DNA of 64,000 bases from Heterohyrax brucei (GCA_028571685.1 CM053143.1:143192829-143256828), one strand, 5' to 3'. Positions 42,586-53,729 are shown, numbered from the stretch's first letter. The notes: generated by a model from the letters alone, not told the origin. Made by a program: numbers and translations.

Positions 42586-43073
42586 TGTCATGGATTGAAT
42601 TTTGTTCCCCCCAAAATGTGTATGGTGGTTTGGTTGGGCCAATTCTTGGTATTGTGTGACGTTCCTCCATGTTGTAAATCCTGCCTCTAGAATGTTAATC
42701 GATTGGCACAGTTGTGTTGGTGGGTCAGGACTCAATGTGTGAGATTGTTTTGTACCTTGAGGCAGTCCCTTGAAATATAAAGGAAAGAAGCTAGCAGCGA
42801 GATTTGGGGCAACCTCCTATCATCAAGAAAGAGGTGCCAGTTGTTGCGTGCATCCTTGGGAAAGGACCGGGGCCCCTTCATCTCAGAAGCTTCCAGCCCA
42901 GAGGAAGATTGACTGCAACGACCTTCTTCCAGATCCAGCAAAGAAAGCCTTCCCCTAGAGCTGACACCTAGGGTTTGACGTGTAGCCTATCGGAGTGTGA
43001 CAAATAAAATTCTTCTTTTGAAACCCATCCATTTGTGGTACCACTGTTATAGCAGCACTAGATAACTAACACA
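42586..43073 (+). mobile_element. MaLR/MLT1-like solo LTR with 5-bp target duplication
   Basis: TG...CA element: 'tgtcatggattgaattttgt' to 'agataactaacaca'. 'gcatc' flanks it on both sides (42581-42585 and 43074-43078). An 'aataaaattcttcttttg' poly(A) signal lies near the 3' end. 488 bp, intact as a solo LTR. Confidence 0.85.
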
Positions 43074-43249
43074 GCATCAAAAAGTAGCACACACATTTGT
43101 TACTATGAACAATTGTATTTAATTCAATTTTTTAATATAAAAGACTTTAAGGCAGTTTATTCTTAAGCATGGGTTGTGTCTAGGATAGTCCTTCATAACC
43201 TAAGGACTGCCTGGAGTGATGTTTATCTAGACCTGTGCTATGTCCACCA

Positions 43250-43411
43250 AAAAAAACCCAAACCTGGGACCATCATGTTGATTCTAACTCATAGAGGCCT
43301 ATAGGGCAGAGGAGAACCACTCCTGAGGTTTCTAAGGAGTAGATGATGGATTCAAATTGCTGACCTTTTGTTTAGCCCGTGAGATCTTAATCACTGTGCA
43401 GTCAGGGCTTC
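43250..43411 (-). mobile_element. AfroSINE
   Basis: 'acccaaacctgggaccatca' tail to 'actgtgcagtcagggctt' head, moderately diverged. Confidence 0.85.
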
Positions 43412-43429
43412 TGCAAGCCCTCAGTGAGC

Positions 43430-43965
43430 ATGAAATGAACTCATGAATTTAACAACTATTCACTGAGAGTCAACATTGTAAGCTAGGCTCATAGACCCAC
43501 TAAGTCATTCATCATATTTGAGCTTACATTCTAGGAGCAGAAATAAATACATAACTGTAAACTGTGGTTCACTGTGTGAGGGAAATGTAAGATCTGTGGA
43601 GAGAGTATAACAGACGGCTCTGACTCAGATTTGGGATACAAGAAGATTTCTCTGAAGAAGCAGTATTCAGTGTGGGAGCTGAGTCATGTAAGGAAGTCGG
43701 CCAAAAAAGAACAGAAGAGCATTCCTGTCAGAGGACGCAGCAAGTATGAGGGCCAGTTGTTGAGTGCATCCTTGGGACTGGAGTGCGTCATTGTCACTCA
43801 GAGCTCAGGTACAAGAGGAACTGAAGCTGTGTGCACTGGAGCACCATGGATGGGGACAGGGCAAGTAATGCACATGTAGGGCCTCTAAGGGTTTTAAATC
43901 TTAATCTAAGTGCATGGGAAGCCACTAGACATTGAGGTGGCCTGTACATTACAGATGGGGGGGTA
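43430..43965 (+). mobile_element. Ancient interspersed repeat
   Basis: 'caactattcactgagagtca', 'gagcattcctgtcagaggac' and 'cttaatctaagtgcatggga' parallel the split element at 23100-24115. Family uncertain. Confidence 0.45.
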
Positions 43966-44090
43966 CTAAGAAAAAGGTTACAAAATTAGTGATTAAAACA
44001 AAGTAAATATGGAAATAAATACTTATCTAGACTGAGAAATGAAATTACCACAAATACCTCTCACATTACAAAATCTAGGAATATATACAC

Positions 44091-44132
44091 ACATAGACAT
44101 AGACATAGACATATATATATATATATATATTA
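44091..44132. repeat. Microsatellite (acatag)n-(at)n
   Basis: Three to four 'acatag' units followed by an 11-unit AT run. Confidence 0.95.
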
Positions 44133-44155
44133 TTAGGTAACTACCTGATCGTCTC

Positions 44156-44330
44156 TGGAAACCCTGGTGGTGTAGTTGTTAACCTGATGGTGTAGTGGTT
44201 AACTGCTAACCAGAAGGTCAGCAGTTCAAATCCATCAGGCACTCCTTGAAAACTCTGTAGGGCAGTTCTACTCTGACCTGTAGGGTCGCTATGAGTCAGA
44301 ATTGACTTGATGGCAGTGGGTTTTATTTTT
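44156..44330 (+). mobile_element. AfroSINE with head duplication
   Basis: 'ctggtggtgtagttgttaac' is followed by 'ctgatggtgtagtggttaac', a 20-bp tandem duplication of the head; the rest is close to consensus. Confidence 0.92.
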
Positions 44331-44503
44331 TATTTTTTGACCATCTCTAGTCCTGTACCTTGATGTCACCACATCAGGTCCATCAGCAGAGAGGACAGTC
44401 GGAATATTTCTGGAAACCATTCCTGTGCTGGGACAGCTGGCAATACCTTAAGTTACAAGCAAGTAACTAAGAAGTACCAAAGTACATTCCACTAAATCCA
44501 AAC

Positions 44504-44677
44504 AGGAAACCCTGATGGCTAGTGGTTAAGTGCTATGGTTGCTAACCGAAATGCTGGCAGTTCAAGTCCACCAGTCACTCTTTGTAAACACTGTGGGAGC
44601 AGTTCAACTCTGCCCTACAGGGTTGCTATGAGACAGAATCTACTTAGTAGCAGTGGGTTTGGTTTGGTTTGGTTTAA
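44504..44677 (+). mobile_element. AfroSINE
   Basis: 'aggaaaccctgatggctagt' head; tail 'gcagtgggtttggtttgg' with a 'ggttt' microsatellite. Confidence 0.9.
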
Positions 44678-44967
44678 ATTCAAACTAAATGAATCTTTAA
44701 CTCTTCTCCTGGGTCAGATCTCCAAACTGCCTGTGGCTACCCTAATGCCATCTGAGTCGACAGGGAAGTAGGGGAAAGGGTAAGTTGGAGTTGAGATAGT
44801 GGTCTTGATTGATTGCAGTTAAAATATTTTATGTTAACAATGGCCAAAAAAATATGACTAAGTAAACGTTAGCAGAGTCCCTTCCACGGTCTTGTAAGTG
44901 GCCAGTGTAGGCAATATGCTCTGAGTCTTAAACATCATTAGCTTCACAGCAATATTCTTAAATTGAT

Positions 44968-45030
44968 ATTTATCATGGATTGAATTGCGACCCTGCCCCC
45001 CCAAAATATGTGCAGCAATTTGGCTAGACC
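44968..45030 (+). mobile_element. MaLR LTR 5' stub
   Basis: Only the first ~60 bp of the LTR ('tatcatggattgaattgcga' to 'tggctagacc') remain before an abrupt switch to RTE1. Confidence 0.65.
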
Positions 45031-45405
45031 ATCAAGATCTGGTATCTTTGAATGGTGGTGCTGGAGAAGAATATCAGACGTACCATGGGCTGTCAAAAGA
45101 ATGAACAGAACTGTGTTGGAAGAAGTACAAACAGGGTGCTCCTTCTTAGAAGCAAGAATGACAAGATTACATCTCCCATATTTTGGACATATTATTAGGA
45201 GGGATTTGTTGGAGAAGGACATCGTGATTGGTCAGCGGAAAAGTTGCAAGGTCCTCAGTGAGAGGAATTTACACAGCGGCTGCAACAGTGGGCTTCTGCG
45301 TAACAAAGATGGAAAGGACAGTGCAGGATGGGGCAGTGTTTCACTGTCGTGCACAAGGTTGCTATGAGTTAGAACTGACTTGGTGACATCTAAGAACAAT
45401 GATGA
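45031..45405 (+). mobile_element. RTE1 3' end, sense
   Basis: 'ggtggtgctggagaagaata', 'gtgttggaagaagtacaaac', 'tctcccatattttggacata', tail 'cttggtgacatctaagaaca'. A 119-codon frame runs over it because this part of RTE1 is ex-coding and UTR; not a gene. Confidence 0.85.
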
Positions 45406-45574
45406 TGGGAATTAAAAATTTTATTTCCCTCTATGTGATACACCTTTCTCCTCTCCCTCTGACTACTTTAACATTTTCTCTTTTCTTTAAATGGGTTTTG
45501 ATTTGCTGTGGTTTGGTTTTATTTATGTAATTGTTGTTGGGGATTATTGAGATGCTTGTATATATCACTTTACA

Positions 45575-46170
45575 TAAAATTTGGAAAAAATTGGCTATTA
45601 TTTTTTAAATGTTTTTACCTCCTTCCTTTTGGGCACAAATTGCTTGTATGTTGAGCTACTTCATATGATCCTGCGAGTCACTGCAACTTTGATCTTCTGT
45701 CTGTTTTGGCTTGAGTTTATACAACTTTTATTGCTGTGTCTTCAAGTTCACTTATTTTCGGCAATGTCCAATCTGTTAAGTCAACCTAATGAATTTTTTA
45801 CTTCAAATATTTTACATTTTTGTGTGTCTTCCACCTGTGATCGCTCATGTTTTCCTCTGGATTCTTAAGTGCATTTATATCTGTTGTTTTAAAGTCCATC
45901 TTTGCTAAGTGTATAATCTCTGACATTTCTTTCAATAATCTGAAACTATTGCATATTTTTTCTCCTGATTATGGATTACATTTTCCCAGTTTTTTGCATG
46001 TCAAATAATTTCTTACCAAGTACCAGACATTGTCATATTGTAGGGTTGAGTTCTTGGATTTTGTTACCTTCCTAAAACTGTTAATTTGAGGGAAGTTGGT
46101 AAGCAGTTAGTATTCTTGGAGACTAACTGGAGCTTTAACAAGCTTATTTTAAGCTTTGTTGTGGAAGATC
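45575..46170 (-). mobile_element. Old L1-like (HAL1/L1ME-type) sequence, antisense, part 1
   Basis: 'aatttcttaccaagtaccag' and 'acattgtcatattgtagggt' are the plus-strand form of an old L1 5' or mid region. It is interrupted by an AfroSINE at 46171 and by RTE1 at 46485, and continues after 47137. Confidence 0.45.
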
Positions 46171-46331
46171 TGGAAACCCTGGTGGCATAGTGATTAGGTG
46201 CTGTGGCTGCCGACAGTGGTCAGCACTTTGAATCCACCAGTCACTCCTTAGAAACTCTATGGGGCAGTTCTACTCTGTCCTGTAGGCCAATGTGATTTGG
46301 AATCTACTTGATGGCAGTGGGTCTGGCTTGG
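46171..46331 (+). mobile_element. AfroSINE
   Basis: 'tggaaaccctggtggcatag' to 'cttgatggcagtgggtctgg'. Inserted into the older antisense L1. Confidence 0.92.
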
Positions 46332-46484
46332 TTATGGAAGAGGAAGAGTGTTTTTTGCCCTAGGTCTAGTTGGGCTGCTACTAGACAAAGCTTTTCTTTG
46401 ATTGCTGTTAAAGCCTAGAGTCTTCAGGGAGGTCTTCTTACTCTATCAGGTAGGAATTTGAGTATCCCTAAGCCTTTAGTATGG

Positions 46485-47136
46485 ATTATACTTCAACATA
46501 AAGAAAACAAAATGGACCAATAAGCAACATCATGATAAATGGAGAAAAAAATGGAGTTATTAAATACTTTCTTTTGCTTGGCTCTACCATCAACACTCAT
46601 GGAAGCAGCAGTCAAGAAATCAAATGATGCATTGCATTGGGCGAAGCTGATACAAAGGGCTTCTTTAAAGTATTAACAAGCAAAAATGTCATTTTGGGGA
46701 TCCAGGTACTTGGGCCCAATCCGTGGTGTTTTCAATTGCCTCACATACACGAGGAAACTGGACCATGAATAAAGAAGACTGAGGAAGAATTGATGTCTTT
46801 GAATTATGGTGTTGACAAAGAATATTGACTATTCTATGGGCTTCCAGAAGAACAAATAAATCTGTCCAAATGGTCCTCAGAAGCAAGGGTGGCGAGACTA
46901 TGTCTCATATACTTTGGACATGTTATGAGGAGTAATCAGTCTCTGGAGAAGAACACCATGCTTGATAAAGTAGAGTGTCAGTGAAAAAGAGGAAGACCCT
47001 CAACAAGATGGACTGACACAGTGACTGCAACAAGGGGCACAAGCATAACAATAGTTGTATGGATGGTGCAGTGTTTCTTTCTATTGTACGCAAGGTCGCT
47101 ATGAATCAGAAACCACTCGATGGCACCTAACAACAG
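46485..47136 (+). mobile_element. RTE1 3' end, sense, ~650 bp
   Basis: 'agcaacatcatgataaatgg' (end of RT region), 'ggaagaattgatgtctttga', 'gactatgtctcatatacttt' and terminal 'actcgatggcacctaacaac'. 3' end is intact and precisely placed in the older L1. Confidence 0.9.
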
Positions 47137-47460
47137 CTCTGTGTAAACTTTGGGAATTATTTAGTTCCCTGGAATTTGTTTTTTGATCAGCCTTGTGAAA
47201 TTTCAGCCAAGGCATGTGCATGTTATTATTGCAATAAAGACTTGAGAAGTACTCTCTGCAGATTTCTGGAGATTTTTCTCTGTGTAGCTTTACCCTTTCT
47301 GATATTTGTCCCTGAAAATTCTAGCCTCTTTTACTTTCAAGCTTGTACATATTACTCTTCCACTAAGTAAGCCTGTTAGGCTTGCTTGTATTTTGTGTGC
47401 TGCAGTGTAGGACTTGCCTCCAGGCAAGGCTCAAATAAAATTTCCTCTTCTCTCAACTGT
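47137..47460 (-). mobile_element. Old L1-like sequence, antisense, part 2
   Basis: 'cttgtgaaatttcagccaag' and 'tattgcaataaagacttgag' continue the old L1-like element from 46480. Confidence 0.45.
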
Positions 47461-47851
47461 CATACTCCTCTGCTATTTGTTACCCAGTATCTGGAAAACA
47501 AACAAAAACAAAAACAAACAAACAAAAAAACCTTGGTCTATATATTTAGTCCATTTTTCTAGTTTCTTTTTGTTGAATGGGTGAATCTGAACCAGCTACC
47601 TTTTCACGAGAAGAAACTAAATCCACAATAAAGGTAATTTATGACAGCCTATTGTGATATTTGATCATGATATTTAAAGTTCCTGTTCCATTCCTGAATT
47701 GAAGTATAATTTTATGAAATGTAGTGATAAACATTTGAAAATTCCTATGAATAGAAATTAGGAAAGTGATCCAAAAGGTACAATGACTCCAGAAACTTTG
47801 ACACTACTGCCAGCAGAACATAAATAATGTAAAATCTTGATTATTACAATA

Positions 47852-48018
47852 AACCCAAAACCAAACCTACCGCCATCAAGTCTATTGAAACTTATAGCAA
47901 CCCTACAGGACAGAGTAGAACTGCTGCACAGAATTTCCAGGGAGTACCTAGTGGCTTCAAACTGCTGACCTTTTGGTTAGCAGCTGTAGCTCTTAACCAC
48001 TATGCCATCAGGGTTTCC
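47852..48018 (-). mobile_element. AfroSINE
   Basis: 'ccaaaaccaaacctaccgcc' tail to 'tatgccatcagggtttcc' head; full length. Confidence 0.93.
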
Positions 48019-48374
48019 TAGACCACACTGCATCAGTAATTAGCAGAGCCTGTATAAAAATGTACACCAATTTAACTCCAGTGTCCATTAAAATTTCAGT
48101 GTATCAAACAACTATTACAATTAGTTGCTAAAATTCTATTACCCATCTTCTCCTACATACAGGTATTAATCAAAACCTTATCAGTTTTCAAAATCAGTTA
48201 ATTCAGACATACGGTATTAGGAAAAAAAATTAAGAGTCTTATAATTTCAAATTTTTTAACAAATTACAGATAACGTTACAAAGAATTGGAATTCCAGAAC
48301 ACTTATGCTCATGATGAACCTGTACATAAATTAAGAGGCAGTCATTTAAACAAAACAAGAGGATACCGAGTGGT

Positions 48375-49288
48375 GTAAAGTCAGGAAAGGTGTCCAGCAG
48401 TGTTGTGTTTCACTGTGCTTCTTTAATGTGTGTGCTGAGCAAATTAACCAAGAAGCTGGACCATAAGAAGAAGGGGGCATCGGTACTGGAGAAGACTGCT
48501 TGACAATCTTCAAAACGATAATGACACAACCTTGCTTGCTGGAAGTGAAGAAGACTTGAAGCACTTACTGATAAAGATCAAAGACCACAGCCTTCAGTAT
48601 GAACTGCACCTCAGCATAAAGAAAAGAAAAATCCTCATGACTGGACCAAGAAGGAACTTCATGATAAACAGAGAAAAAAGATGCAACTACTCAAGGATTT
48701 CATGTTACTTGGACCCACAATTAATCCCCATGGAAGCAGCAGTCAAAAAACCAAATGGTGTATTGCCTTGGGCAAATCTGCTGCAAAAGATCTCCTTAAA
48801 GTTTAAAAAACAAAAACAAAAACAAAAGCAAAGATGTCACTTTGAGGACTAAGGTCAGCCTGATCCAAGCTGTGATACTGCCTTACATGCATACGAAAGC
48901 TGGACAGTGAATAAGGAAGACTGAAGAAGAATTGATGCCTTTGAATTATGGTGTTGACAAAGAATACTGAATATATCATGAACAACTAGAAGAACAAATA
49001 AATCTGTCTTGGAGGAAGAACAGCCAAAAGGCACCTTAGAAGCAGGGATAACGAGACTTCATTTCAAGTACTCTGAACATGTTATCAGGAGAGACTAGTC
49101 CCTGGAGAAAAACGTCACCTTAGTAGAAGCTCACCAAAAAGGACAAGACCTCCACGAGCAGGACTGACACAATGGCCGCAACAACGGGCTCAGGCGCAGC
49201 AACGATCATGAGGTCGGTATACACGGGATCACTGTGAGTTGGAACCGACTCGGTGGCACCTAGTAATAACAGCAACAATAATAACTCC
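48375..49288 (+). pseudogene. RTE1 3' third, sense (RT end plus 3' tail), dead
   Basis: Starts 'aggaaaggtgtccagcagtg' in the RT palm and passes 'gaagaagacttgaagcactt' (residues like 'SEEDLKHLLIKIKDHSLQYE') with frameshifts and stops, then the UTR 'gaagaagaattgatgccttt' and tail 'ggtggcacctagtaataaca'. At the catalytic site the YADD region is deleted ('caatcttcaaaacgataatg' instead). A (caaaaa)n run interrupts at 48808-48832. Confidence 0.85.
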
Positions 49289-49554
49289 AGTTACCACGGA
49301 ATGATGATCCTTTGATTTGTGCACAGTGTCAAGGTGCAGGACTGTGAGTCTGTAGGTTGTGAAATTCTGTTTCATTCATGCATTGACAAGCCAAAGGTTT
49401 CTGGGTATTGACTTCACACGAACTTCACTTTCAAGGGTCTGGTTTTATGGATTGGATGCTGTGTTTTGTCATTAGCACTACTTCTCCCTGTAAACAAATT
49501 TACCTGATAAGCTAAACTTTAATCAAAGATGGTTTACTGATAAGCAAAACTGTA

Positions 49555-49740
49555 ACTACGTATTAAGCATCTCATTTGTACTCAACACTTTACATATTAA
49601 ATTCATAATACAACAAAGAAATAGAGAAGTTATATAACTTGCCTTATGTAACACTGTTGGCAAGAGGGAAAGCTGGAATTTGAACCAAAATTTGTCTAAT
49701 ATCCAAAGCTGATACTTTTAAACATCACAGTTAAAGTGCA
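49555..49740 (+). mobile_element. MIR-like ancient SINE
   Basis: 'agttatataacttgccttat' and 'agctggaatttgaaccaaaa' correspond to the MIR 3' half. Confidence 0.5.
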
Positions 49741-49799
49741 TCTTGTAGTGAGTGATCTTACAGATACTGTGCAGCCCAATGCCTAGCATGTAATAGTAT

Positions 49800-49862
49800 C
49801 TGTTATAGATTGAATTATATTCCCCCCAAATACATGTTGTAGATTCTAACCTCTGCCTATGA
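49800..49862 (+). mobile_element. MaLR LTR 5' stub
   Basis: 'tgttatagattgaattatat' then 'ccccccaaatacatgttgta' are the first ~60 bp of the LTR family; it then switches to antisense RTE1. Confidence 0.6.
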
Positions 49863-49875
49863 CTGGAACTCTGCT

Positions 49876-50310
49876 GGCATTGATCGTGGACAGAAGCAAC
49901 ATGAAATCCTTGACAACTTAAATCTTTTTTCCATTTATCATGATGTTGCTTTTTAGTCTAGTAGTGAGGATTTTTGATTTTTTTATGTTGACATGTAATC
50001 ATACTGAAGGTTGTGGTCTTTCATCTTTGTCGGTAAGTGCACGCAGTCCTCTTCACTTTCAGCAAGCAAGGTTGTGTCATTTGCATATTGAAGATTGTTA
50101 ATGATGCCCAATGCCCCATTCTTTTGTGTATAGCCCAGCTTCTTGGATTATTTGCTTAGCATAAGATGAAATAGGTATGATGAAAGAATACAGCTCTGAT
50201 GATACCTTTCCTGACTTTAAAGTTTGACCCACAGAGGATTCAGATATGAAACTATTAGTTTTAACTTGCTGAATGATCTTCCACAGTAGCAAGGAGACCT
50301 TCAATGGTTA
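49876..50310 (-). mobile_element. RTE1 RT-region fragment, antisense
   Basis: 'tttatcatgatgttgctttt', 'actttcagcaagcaaggttg' and 'cccagcttcttggattattt'. The YADD position reads antisense 'tcatttgcatattg', where the metal-binding Asp pair is altered. Confidence 0.8.
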
Positions 50311-50394
50311 GTGCATCGTCTCTCAGGTAGCACCCACGGTCTGTGCAATATCCGCCACACTTAGCTACACTTCTATGTATTGATACGTTTGATT

Positions 50395-50470
50395 TCATTG
50401 TTTTGGCTGCTGTGTTAATCCATCTCATTGAGGGTTTCCCTCATTGCTACTGACCTATGTTACTAACCAG
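50395..50470 (-). mobile_element. RTE1 3'-UTR fragment, antisense, out of order
   Basis: 'gctgctgtgttaatccatct' and 'cattgagggtttccctcatt' belong near the RTE1 3' end, so they should lie left of 49876, not right. The copy is rearranged. Confidence 0.6.
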
Positions 50471-50827
50471 GTACATAATAAACATTTGATAAATGAAAAT
50501 ACTGATCCACATTAGCTATTTTGGGGAAGCAATTTAGTACAAATCACACATTTTCTAAGAAAAGAGTACATTTGCATGTATATACCAAATTTTGCTACTT
50601 TATTATCAGGTCTTCGACTTCCCAACTTTGCCATTGGATTTTATGTAAAACCTTGCCCCTCATGCAGCCATAGAAAGTGGGCTCTACTGTTTGTCTAAAT
50701 GAATGTTACCTTTCTCAGATCTGCGTAGTCCGTATTTTCTGTTGGTTGAACCCTGATCAGGAAAAGTGTAATATGAAAGTCTCTAGACTACTTCAGTGAG
50801 TATTACTGAGCCACTGGCAGGTACAAC

Positions 50828-51420
50828 TCCTGATTTTCCCAAGTGAACTCCTTTCGCCCTGTCCCTGTCTCCTCTTCTTGGTGTTCTTCCCAGCTCATTA
50901 AAAGACCACCTCTTTCCTTTAGTTGCTTAGGTAAAAGAAATCTCGAGTCGTCCTTGATTCCGCTCACACTCTACATCCAACTAACCAGCACAACTTACTG
51001 GTTCTACCCTAAATATACGTCTAGAAACTGTTCCCTTCTCACTGCCTCTGCTTCCACCATCCTGGTCTGAACCAATCATCTCTCACTGAATTGCTGTGGT
51101 AGCCTCCTGACTGCTCTCTCTTGTCCCAACCACCCATGGTCTATTTTCCACACTGAGCTGGAGTGTCTTTTTTCATGTCAGTCAGATGACGTCTTCCTTC
51201 TGTTTCTTCAGCGGCTTCTGTCTGACCTTAGCATCATAGACAAAGTCCTTACCTTGGCCTGTAAGACCCTACATGATCCGTCCTCTTAGACCCTAGCTCC
51301 TACCCTTCCTTCCCTGTTTCCTCTAGTCTAGCTAATTTGGCCTCTGTTTTATGTGGACACCCCAAGCGCAGTCCTGTCTTTGGATTTTCCACCTGTTATT
51401 TGCTTGTCTGACAGGCTTCT
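50828..51420 (+). mobile_element. L2-like LINE remnant
   Basis: 'ggtagcctcctgactgctct', 'agcatcatagacaaagtcct' and 'aagaccctacatgatccgtc' follow the L2 3' coding remnant order, with no intact frame. Confidence 0.5.
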
Positions 51421-51460
51421 CCCCCAGAAGTGGGCATGGCTAGTTCTCTCAGTACATTTC

Positions 51461-51609
51461 TAAACCTACTACCATCAAGTTGGTTCCAACTCATAGTGAC
51501 CCTAGAGGACACAGTAGAAGTGCCCTATAGAGTTTCCAAGGAGCACTTGGCAAATTTGAACCGCCACCCTTCTGGTTAGCAGCGGTAGCACTTCACAACA
51601 GTGCCATCA
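51461..51609 (-). mobile_element. AfroSINE
   Basis: 'aaacctactaccatcaagtt' tail to 'cttcacaacagtgccatcag' head. Confidence 0.9.
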
Positions 51610-51769
51610 GTACATTTAGGTCTCTAACAAATAACATTGTTCTGGACCATTCCACCCCATCCCAACCCCTGCACCATTCTGTTTCCACTTGCTCTGCTTT
51701 CCTTTTTGTCGTATCACTTATTACCACCTGATTTCTATGTTTACTGCTGTGTTTATTGTCTTTACCACC

Positions 51770-52226
51770 TGTCATGGACTGAATTGTGTCCCCCCAAAAA
51801 TGTATGTCTTGATTTGACTCAGCTAGGAGTCCCAGTGTGGTGCCACTCCTCCCATGTATTGTGAATCCTGCCTCTGCAATAATCGATGATGGAGAATGGG
51901 CAACAGTTGTGTTAGTGAGGCATGACTCAAGCTACAAGCTTGTGGGATATAAAGGAGAGAAGTGAGCAGAGGAAGTTGGGAACCTCACACCACCAAGAAA
52001 GCAGAACTGAGAGCTGAATACATCCTTTGGACTCGAGGTTCCTGTGTCAAGATGCTCTCACTGGATTTGGACCCAGCCTATTGAACTGTGATAAATTCTC
52101 TTGCTGAATGGACTTAAAATTTGTAAATGGATTCATGGCTTACCACACTGTGGCAATAAAATTTCTCCTTGTGAAGCCTTCCACTCATGGTATTTTCTGT
52201 TGAAGCAGTACCAGGTGACCAAGATA
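51770..52226 (+). mobile_element. MaLR/MLT1-like solo LTR with 5-bp target duplication
   Basis: 'tgtcatggactgaattgtgt' to 'agcagtaccaggtgaccaag'. 'ccacc' flanks both sides (51765-51769 and 52227-52231). The terminal CA has become TA. Contains 'gcaataaaatttctccttg' poly(A) signal. Confidence 0.85.
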
Positions 52227-52308
52227 CCACCCTATTAGAATGTAGGCACCATGAGGGGAAGGGCCTAATTTTGCTTATTGTTGAATTCCCAATGCTTAAA
52301 AGACAGCC

Positions 52309-52464
52309 TAAAAACCCATTGCCATGGAATTGATTCCAGCTCATAGCAATTCTATAGGACAGAATAGAACTGCATCACAGGGTTTCCAAGCAGTGGCCAG
52401 TGGATCTGAAATGCTGATGTTTCATTAGCAGCCTGTGGCTCCTAACCACTGCACCACTACGGCA
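52309..52464 (-). mobile_element. AfroSINE (right-hand cluster copy 1)
   Basis: 'aaaacccattgccatggaat' tail to 'cactgcaccactacgg' head. Confidence 0.9.
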
Positions 52465-52476
52465 GTGAAGACAGTG

Positions 52477-52594
52477 TGGGACTCATACTAACCCTATAGG
52501 TTAGAACTGCCCCACAGAGTTTCCCAGCAGTGGCTGGTGGATCCAAACTGCTGACCTTTTGGTTAGCAGTGTAGCTCATAACCACAGCACCACC
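52477..52594 (-). mobile_element. AfroSINE, 3' truncated (cluster copy 2)
   Basis: Starts within 'gggactcatactaaccctat', lacking the tail; head 'aaccacagcaccacc' is complete. Confidence 0.85.
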
Positions 52595-52609
52595 GTGAAG
52601 AGAACCTTA

Positions 52610-52771
52610 AAAAAAAAACAAAATAACTGTTGTGGAGTTGACTCCAACTCATAGCAATGCTATAGGACAGAGTAGAATTGCCCCATAGTTTCCAAGGAGT
52701 GCCTGGTGGATTTGAACTGCTGACCTTTTGGTTAGCAGCTATAACACTTAACCACTATACTACCAGGGTTG
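52610..52771 (-). mobile_element. AfroSINE (cluster copy 3)
   Basis: Preceded by the antisense of its A-free tail ('aaaaaaaaaacaaaataact') and complete to 'actataccaccagggtt'-type head (written here 'actatactaccagggtt'). Confidence 0.9.
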
Positions 52772-53544
52772 GCGCTTAGAAAATATCTGTTGAGTTACTG
52801 AGTACACATGGCAGCTAGAATCTAGCGATATAGGAAGGAAATGTACAGACATAGTCCCTGCACCCATGGCGTTTATAATTCTGACAGGGGAGACAGACAC
52901 TAAACAATTGGATAATATTTAACTATTATACTTTATAATAATATAACAAGGAGACATCAATGACTGGACTGGCTGAAGGTCTTAGTATATTGGACAACAG
53001 CCTTTCAAGTATTCAGTAATTTAGTTTCAAAGAGCCAGAACCCCTCAGATCATACAATCTTTGAAGTAAAAATGCAAAAGAGTTAATGTCCTGCAAAACA
53101 GTATCTATAGTTTTAGTTTTAATAGGATTATAAAGATTTAGAGGGAGCTGACAATGCAAGATGGAACCAGATTAAAGCAGCCTGCTGCAGAGATAATCTA
53201 CGGGGCTACCGTTCTTTCCATGAGTCAAGGTTACTGCAGGCCTGGAGAAAGACATCCGGTGACAGGGAGACAGGGAAATCACACCCGGTGAAGACAAACC
53301 AAAGCACTATTACCATTTTAAACCTGGTTACATTTCGGTAGGGAGATCATTTTTTTCTCCTGAAGACATTCACCTTGGTTCTTTTCCTCCCAAAACGTTA
53401 CTGAGAGGTCATTGTATGTCTTCAGTTAGTCCTCTGTGCTCACAGTTTATGGCTTTTAATCACACTGTGTCCTAATCTTCTCTAGTCTGTGCCTTTCCTC
53501 TGTATGATCACTGAGGAAGGGGCTTCTGTGGCTCGTTAGGAACA
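52772..53544. other. No gene or clear repeat recognised
   Basis: Unique-looking, A/T-rich. No coding frame or known element seen. Confidence 0.4.
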
Positions 53545-53729
53545 AGGTACCCTAGTGGTGCAATGGTTAAAGGTCTCACCTGCTAACTGAACTCACCAAA
53601 AGTTCAGTGGGAGAAGACACAACAATCAGCTCCCATGGAGAAACCCCGTGGGGCCGTTCTACTCAGTTCTGTAGGGTCAGCGCACGGTAGATATGAGTCA
53701 GAATCGACTGGTGGCACACTACAACAGAC
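53545..53729 (+). mobile_element. AfroSINE, long subfamily
   Basis: 'aggtaccctagtggtgcaat' head, 'gatatgagtcagaatcgact' and 'ggtggcacactacaacagac' tail; the tail is RTE1-like ('ggcac..aacaac') rather than the usual 'gcagtgggtt'. Confidence 0.8.

Noticed and set aside
45008-45367. 119-codon frame
   Set aside because: Crosses the LTR stub and RTE1 3' end; not a gene.
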